From: Streptomyces sp. NRRL S-455
GTDB taxonomy: Bacteria; Actinomycetota; Actinomycetes; Streptomycetales; Streptomycetaceae
Length of the DNA stretch: 64,000 bases
Reading direction: 5' to 3'
Assembly (NCBI RefSeq): GCF_000717875.1
Contig: NZ_JOCT01000034.1
Span: forward strand, 1 to 64,000
This document shows, piece by piece, positions 57,301 through 64,000 of this stretch. The notes below the pieces were generated by a model that was not told the origin of the DNA, made no database searches, and was given only the letters and a program-made list of their open reading frames with translations. How positions within the stretch are numbered: the first letter of the stretch is position 1; the number at the start of each line of letters is the position of its first letter. The translations under genes were made by a program, and so were the position numbers.

Positions 57301-58302
57301 GGCCGCGGCCGCGGACACCGCCGTACGGGCGGACTGGGCCGCACGGTTCGCGGCGGCGGCGGCCCGGGACGCCGCTGCCGCCGCCCTGCCGGCCGACGAC
57401 TTGGCCTCCTGGGCCTCCTTGGCCGCGACCAGGGCCGCTTCCTTGGCCGCTTCGGTGGCCTTCTCGGCCTTGGCCGCCTCCTCCTTGGCGGTTTCGGTCA
57501 GCTCCTTCGCCTGCTTCTGCGCCTTCTCGGCGAGTTCGGCGAGCTGGGTGACCGAGAGCGTCTCCTGATCACGCGCGGCGGCGATCGCCCAGCCGTGGTC
57601 CAGGAACTCCTGGACGTCCTCGGCCGTGCCGTCGAGGGCCTGTCCGGCGAGCTTCTTCACGTTAGGGCCGCTCGACGCGAGCAGCTGGGCGACGCGGACC
57701 CGGTTGTCGTCGTCGCGTGCCTTGTACTGGCCGTCCTGGAGGAACGCGGTCCAGTCGTCGGCGGTGCCGTCCAGCGCCTTGCTGCCCGCTTCCTTCACGC
57801 CCGGGCCGCCGAAGGCCATGGCCTGCGCCACGCGGACGCGCAGGTCCTCGTCGTGGGCCGGGCCGAAGGAACCGTCCAGGAAGGCCCGGAGTTCCTCGGC
57901 GCCGCCGCTCAGGGCGGCGTTGGCCGCCTCACGCACCGCCGGGCCTCCGATCGCCATGACCTGGGCGACCTGCACGCGCAGGTCCTCTTCCCAGACGACC
58001 GGCAAGTCCTCGGCCATGAACCTCTGGATGTCCTCGGGGGACCCGAGCAGGGCTGCCTCCGCAGCCTTCCGTACGCCCGGACCGCCGTACTTCCAGGCTT
58101 CGAGAACGTCCACTCTTTCGAACGGTGGTTCACTGTCGTCGGCCGCGGCGGGACGCAGGTCGGCGCCCAGGACCACTGCCAGGGCCAACAGCGTCGCCAC
58201 GAAGCCGCGCCACACCGGCGCGGCTCCCCATCTGACATTCAACGCGTCGCTCCTCATCCCTGCATGACTGACTTCAGCGGGGGCCTCTGACGGCGTCCTC
58301 AT
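54343..58302 (-). CDS. Polymorphic toxin: ALF repeats, HINT, barnase-like RNase tip
   Basis: 1319 residues. Signal-like N-terminus (about 16-54); four ALF helical repeats with GGPxVxxAAxxAL units (about 62-235); a long Ala/Lys/Glu coiled region (about 250-620); more ALF repeats (about 640-830) and a second Ala/Lys coil (to about 1010). A HINT domain spans about 1069-1219 (SFVPGTRVLLGDG, then TDPDSGRTRVEPV, ending TPVLVHND). The 100-residue C-terminus contains GALEYRVPGG, TDRILV and TSTHYRK, recalling barnase Glu, Arg and His. Exported, self-processing RNase toxin is the likely role, with the barstar gene as immunity. Exact start (58302 or 58257) is unsure. Confidence 0.82.
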   Translation of the reverse strand: MRTPSEAPAEVSHAGMRSDALNVRWGAAPVWRGFVATLLALAVVLGADLRPAAADDSEPPFERVDVLEAWKYGGPGVRKAAEAALLGSPEDIQRFMAEDLPVVWEEDLRVQVAQVMAIGGPAVREAANAALSGGAEELRAFLDGSFGPAHDEDLRVRVAQAMAFGGPGVKEAGSKALDGTADDWTAFLQDGQYKARDDDNRVRVAQLLASSGPNVKKLAGQALDGTAEDVQEFLDHGWAIAAARDQETLSVTQLAELAEKAQKQAKELTETAKEEAAKAEKATEAAKEAALVAAKEAQEAKSSAGRAAAAASRAAAAANRAAQSARTAVSAAAAANATARVAATAAAQAAYAASRAGNAASAARSAAAATAADAARAHEARKAADKANAAASGARKAADAADQAGIAADNAAKAASAAASAGVNAAAAAAAAADAGHWAGEAGAKSDEAAAAAARAKRLADQATRAANAAQVNANQAAKAARQSRDAANDAAAHATAAATAANLAADNASEAVDAAKEATAAANGATGAADNALKAAEQASAVVELARKADAERLAQQRDEEVLAAEEARRAHEARKATAAYEIGHRQQLTAATQKLITEAAAASDPAVTAAKGRQAAVNLLSSGGNWVRDAAETALSGTDEDVAEFVRARLTVALEQDDRASVAHIAATTTVPAQQQAALEALDQPIDRVREFLRTRAYPGKEDDDRVAVARIAAQGGPGVKAAASKALDGTAADVAHFLETGQHQAREDDDRVAVTQALAAGGPEVQAAAQAALSGPPSGLRSFLDVGVHKARQRDANAAAHIAEVSVLLKAAYKSAHLAHKDAAEAQKVAAEARKDAAKAVEWADRAKKSAAQADTYAKEADKSADQAQKSADQAAESARTARNAAAAARQDARSAARSAERAQHSAAVAGDYAYQAGLASYQAGLAEEAAGKDAAAAAKAETEAMKTAADKLVAELKAQIKQEAQEASKPLSDDELRRTLEKRLVSVRHSLMSEGDLKPGETLLVCGADGGGGMGCITSTYLDRLIAWFVGAEEIEKCLTTKSVRCLDDLALGALKLKLLKKLPCQKSSFVPGTRVLLGDGRTKAIEDVRVGDRVLATDPDSGRTRVEPVEATITSRGEKKLVRVTVPAHGPGPSATVTATDKHRFWTEGATGAWREAARLDAGTALRTSAGARVPVTSVNSWAVKDQRVHNLTIADIPTYYVVAGSTPVLVHNDRCPNGRLSDALPDGMSNNIAAAYDLYKQGMLVSHDVYKGIEHPKWKGALEYRVPGGKETDRILVMKKNGIEIIGWTSTHYRKIQRFTAPHFPDWGWRKKR

Positions 58303-58505
58303 CGACGACCGGGAGCAAGGCGTGGGCGGTGGTCGCGGCGAACTGGGCGAGTCTGATCGGTCATCGCGCGTTCCAGGCGATTGCCGCCGCGCGGTCTCAG
58401 TTACCTGCCCGTGGACGGCCTGCCGCGCTCCCCCTTGTGCGCGTCCCCCGCTCTTCCCCCGGCCGGGAGGTCACCCCGGCACCTTCTGATCTTTACCTAC
58501 GACTT

Positions 58506-59123
58506 ATGACCTTCACAGTAGGTTCATGGACACCTTTGGCCAAAGCTTTGACTGATTTCGATCGGTGGCCCTCTGTGCACTCCGCGGACCATCTCCGAGA
58601 GCTCCTGCGCGAGTTGGACGACCCCGACCCCGAACACCGGGAGATGCCGCGGGATTACGACGTTCCGGCCGCCCGGCAGCGCTTTCGGCAGTTCGCCGAC
58701 GCCGCGGAGCGGCGGTTCGGGCCGTCCGTGTCGGCCGGCATGGGACAGGACTCGAGCTTCCTCGGTGTCGTCTCGGTCCCTGGTGAGGCCACGGGGACGG
58801 GCCGGCCCCTGCAGATGGCGATCAGCAATTTCGGCCCCTTCGTCACCGCGGGAACGGGGAGGCGATGGGGTCTGCCCGGCTGCGAGGAAGGCCTGGGCGA
58901 CGAGTTCGTGACCTGGCTCGACGAGCTGTGTGCGGAACTCGGCTGCATCTACGTGCCCATCGAACTGCTCATGGAGCCGTACGACGGACCGACTCCCCTG
59001 GGAGACGACGAGGCCGGCGAGGCGATTCTGGCGGCATTGGCGGCCGCGTCCGCAGACGAGGAGGAAGAAGAGGAAGACGATCTTCCGCCAGCCTGGTTCG
59101 ACCGCTACTTCCAGTACATGTGA
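58506..59123 (+). CDS. Unknown acidic protein divergent from the toxin gene
   Basis: 205 residues, no recognised family. It opens MTFTVGSWTPLAKALTDFD, has an Arg/Phe-rich middle (RQRFRQFADAAERRFGPSV) and an amphipathic LGDEFVTWLDELCAELGCIYVPIELLMEPYDG, then an acidic run (ADEEEEEEDD) before PPAWFDRYFQYM. There is no signal or membrane helix. The frame is open back to 58329, but the ATG at 58506 begins the conserved-looking part; no clear ribosome site. Divergent from the toxin and convergent with the cholesterol oxidase gene, 18 bp away. Possibly an immunity or adaptor protein, but that is only position-based. Confidence 0.65.
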   Translation: MTFTVGSWTPLAKALTDFDRWPSVHSADHLRELLRELDDPDPEHREMPRDYDVPAARQRFRQFADAAERRFGPSVSAGMGQDSSFLGVVSVPGEATGTGRPLQMAISNFGPFVTAGTGRRWGLPGCEEGLGDEFVTWLDELCAELGCIYVPIELLMEPYDGPTPLGDDEAGEAILAALAAASADEEEEEEDDLPPAWFDRYFQYM

Positions 59124-59141
59124 GGCGTGGCCGGGCCACCC

Positions 59142-61983
<2,842 letters not shown>

Positions 61984-62101
61984 GCCTCCGACCCTATCGA
62001 ACAGCCCCTCTCGGCCGTTCGCCCCGGCACTTGTGGCACGCTCACAGCTGTCGGGGACATCATGAGCCCCTGAATACGGCACATGGACGGGCGGGGATCA
62101 G

Positions 62102-63337
62102 GTGAGGGCGACGGGCGCGAGGTGGTCCCCGGCATGGCTGCTGGTGACGTGGTGCCTCACAAGGCTGGTGCTGCTGCTGTTCGTGCTGAAGGTGTACGTG
62201 TTCCCGGGCCCGGACGTCACGAGCGACGTGTCCGTGATCTACCAGGGCTGGTATGACGTCCTGCGCACCGGAACGTTTCCCCGGGGCGACGTCACCTGGC
62301 AGTACCCGCCCGCCGCCGCGCTGGCGATCCTCTCCCCCGGCCTGCTGCCCTTCCTGGACTACGCGACGGCGTTCTACGCCCTGGTCTGCGTCACCGACCT
62401 GGCGGTGCTGGCGCTGCTGACGTACGCGGGTCGGCGCCCCGGCCGGTCGCTGCGCGGCGCCTGGGTGTGGGTGGCGGGCGTACCGCTGATCGGGCCGACG
62501 GTGTACGCGCGCTACGACGTGATGGTCACGGCCGTGGCGGTGGCCGCGCTGCTCGCGGGCGCCCGGCACCCGAGGGCGATGGGGGCCCTGGCCGCGTTCG
62601 GGGCGCTGCTGAAGGTCTGGCCGGTCATGCTCCTGCTCGCCGCCCGCCGACGCGCCACCTGGGTGTCGGGGCTGGCGACCGGCATCGCGGTCACGGGCGC
62701 GCTGGCCCTGGCCATGCCGGGCGGCTTCGCCTTCCTCACCGCCCAGCGCGACCGGGGCACCGAGGTGGAGTCGCTGGGCGCGCTGGTCTTCCACGTCGCC
62801 CGGCACTTCGGCTGGGAGGGCACCGTGCTGCTGAACTACGGCTCGATCGAGTTCCTCGGGCCGTACGTCAGCGCGGTGAGCACCGGCGCGCTCTTCCTGA
62901 CGGGAGCGGCCTTCGCCTGGCTGGTGCTGTGGCGTCTGCTGGCGAGGCGGTTCGAGGAGCACACGGTCGCCGACGCGGCCTTCGTGGCGGTGCTGATGTT
63001 CACCACGACGAGCCGGGTGATCAGCCCGCAGTACATGGTGTGGCTGGTCGGTCTCGCGGCGGTGTGCCTGTACTTCCCGGCGAGCCGTATGCGGACCCCG
63101 GTCGTCCTGGTCCTGGTCGCCTGCCTGGTGACGGTCCTGGAGTTCCCGCTCTACTTCGCCAACGTGGTGGCCAGCGACGGCCTCGGCCTCACGCTCCTGT
63201 TCCTCCGCAACGGCCTCCTGGTCGCCGCCGCCCTCCTCGCGGCCCGCGCCCTGTGGCGCGCGACGGTACCGCGCACCGCACCGGCGCCGATGCCCGCTCA
63301 TCCCGCCCGCACCGACGAGACGCCGGTCACCTCCTGA
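62102..63337 (+). CDS. GT87 polyprenol-linked glycosyltransferase
   Basis: 411 residues with about ten hydrophobic helices. The first extracytoplasmic loop has the GT-C acidic motif region PGPDVTSDVSVIYQGWYDVLRTGTFPRGDVTWQYPP (about 36-71), and the later VISPQYMVWL (about 307-316) is typical of DUF2029/GT87 members such as polyprenol-phosphomannose-dependent mannosyltransferases. GTG 62102 starts the protein just after a short gap from the divergent GT4 gene. The tail is Pro/Ala-rich. Probable acceptor is a cell-envelope mannan or PIM; not determinable here. Confidence 0.85.
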   Translation: MRATGARWSPAWLLVTWCLTRLVLLLFVLKVYVFPGPDVTSDVSVIYQGWYDVLRTGTFPRGDVTWQYPPAAALAILSPGLLPFLDYATAFYALVCVTDLAVLALLTYAGRRPGRSLRGAWVWVAGVPLIGPTVYARYDVMVTAVAVAALLAGARHPRAMGALAAFGALLKVWPVMLLLAARRRATWVSGLATGIAVTGALALAMPGGFAFLTAQRDRGTEVESLGALVFHVARHFGWEGTVLLNYGSIEFLGPYVSAVSTGALFLTGAAFAWLVLWRLLARRFEEHTVADAAFVAVLMFTTTSRVISPQYMVWLVGLAAVCLYFPASRMRTPVVLVLVACLVTVLEFPLYFANVVASDGLGLTLLFLRNGLLVAAALLAARALWRATVPRTAPAPMPAHPARTDETPVTS

Positions 63338-63480
63338 ACCGGGCCATCGCGCCGGAACCGCACACCCGCCAGCCCGCACTGCACCGCGGTCGCGAGCGCC
63401 ATCGCGAGGCACACGCCGGGCAGTCCCAGGCCGGTCAGGCCGTAGGCGAGCACCGGTCCGCGCCGAGGAGACGGACGACC
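63298..63480 (-). pseudogene. Possible remnant of a MATE/flippase C-terminus
   Basis: In the minus frame ending at 63298, the sequence LAYGLTGLGLPGVCLAMALA and following TAVQCGLAGVRFRRDG resembles the last helix of a MATE-type exporter. Nothing upstream continues the domain. It overlaps the end of the GT87 gene. The 63338-63589 gap otherwise shows no gene. Confidence 0.3.
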
Positions 63481-63589
63481 TGTTCCGCCAGGGCATGCGC
63501 CTGGGCCACGGGCGAGGCGGAGCGAGCCTGCCGACGGGAGGCGATCGCGCTGCCGGCCGGCCGGACTGATCCCGTCCGTCCCGGCACGG

Positions 63590-64000
63590 TCAGCCGAACT
63601 GCTCCCGCAGATACTCCCGCCACAACCCGGTGAACTCCTCCGGGGTCGTCCCGAGCACTTCCCGCATCGCCTCCTCCACCGCCCCCTCCCGCTTCCGGTG
63701 CTCCCCGACCGCGCGGTAGAAGTCGGCCAGCCGGGCATCGCCCCAGCGGTCGGCGATCAGCCGGCAGGCCGTCCAGCCGCTCTCGTAGGCGTGGGCCAGG
63801 CGGCTCGCGTCGCCGGTGAAGCCGAAGTCCTTGTCGTCGGGGAGTCCGGTCGGGGCCTGGCCCCGGGTCACGGCGCGGGCCAGCTCGGGCGCGGCCTCGC
63901 GCGGGGTGCGGTCGGTGGTCCGGTAGCCGACCCAGTCGGCGTAGCCCTCGGACAGCCAGAGGGGGGTGGCGGCGGTGGTGTTCCGGCGGGTGGCGACGTG
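63590..64000 (-). CDS. Peptidase-MA-like protein, C-terminal part (window edge)
   Basis: The gene enters from beyond 64000. The visible 136 residues read HVATRRNTTAATPLWLSEGYADWVGYRTTD and onward. LSEGYADWVGY is the third-ligand (Glu) segment of gluzincin-type metallopeptidases; the HExxH would lie just outside the window, with the first H near the edge. A helical tail (ESGWTACRLIADRWGDARLADFY, then TTPEEFTGLWREYL) follows, as in actinobacterial lipoproteins of this type. The start is not in the window. Activity cannot be judged without the HExxH. Confidence 0.6.
   Translation of the reverse strand, partial: HVATRRNTTAATPLWLSEGYADWVGYRTTDRTPREAAPELARAVTRGQAPTGLPDDKDFGFTGDASRLAHAYESGWTACRLIADRWGDARLADFYRAVGEHRKREGAVEEAMREVLGTTPEEFTGLWREYLREQFG

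Noticed and set aside
55579..58290. Long plus-strand open frame antisense to the toxin gene
   Set aside because: Gly/Leu/Arg-rich shadow caused by the alanine-rich repeats of the minus-strand toxin.

Overview
The window is a very GC-rich actinobacterial chromosome segment, almost certainly Streptomyces. The support is codon usage with G/C in nearly every third position, many GTG and some TTG starts, a dcw-cluster edge (rsmH-ftsL-ftsI), a glkA-type ROK glucokinase, a class II DAHP synthase next to a Trp-leader-controlled trpE-trpG fusion, a thiO-thiS-thiG operon behind a TPP riboswitch, and a MacRS-type two-component pair. Most of the window looks like conserved chromosome core. No complete mobile element, tRNA, rRNA or CRISPR array was found.

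Layout. 1-1746 (minus): ftsI start, a duplicated ftsL/ftsI junction, ftsL and rsmH. 2119-8609: beta-carbonic anhydrase, the moxR/DUF58/transglutaminase operon and a DUF3040 protein. 8887-14227: methyltransferase, SAV_6107-type HEPN protein, and an ABC ATPase/YhgE-Pip/TetR operon with a TetR-like operator. 14643-25887: FAD oxidoreductase with a possible MacR box, Tyr/Gln-rich membrane protein, metF, thiE, Rv2175c-type DNA-binding protein, NAD(P)/FAD oxidoreductase, riboswitch-thiOSG, and a PASTA Ser/Thr kinase. 25946-34103: endonuclease IV, an accessory signalling operon, a molybdopterin oxidoreductase and bacterioferritin/ferredoxin. 34278-49740: aroH, trp leader and trpEG, macRS-like genes, acyltransferase, hydrolase, glkA, ArsA-like ATPase, SRPBCC protein, phosphoesterase and long-chain acyl-CoA ligase. 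49788-64000: secreted and accessory genes (esterase, pseudoprotease with FG-GAP repeats, polymorphic toxin with barstar immunity, cholesterol oxidase) and glycosyltransferases.

The most unusual locus is 26862-32331 on the minus strand. A Crp/Fnr regulator precedes four genes whose stop and start codons overlap: a class III nucleotide-cyclase-like protein, a P-loop NTPase with helical repeats, an SPFH/band-7-like protein, and a three-TM protein resembling Pycsar effectors. The C-terminus of the cyclase and the N-terminus of the NTPase carry the same short Gly/Asn-rich motif (HGSG-L--G-FE-IN), which looks like a pairing or amyloid-type signalling motif. I infer an expanded Pycsar-like conflict system. 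A second accessory system is the ALF-repeat/HINT polymorphic toxin (54343-58302), whose C-terminus looks barnase-like and which lies just upstream of a barstar-domain immunity gene.
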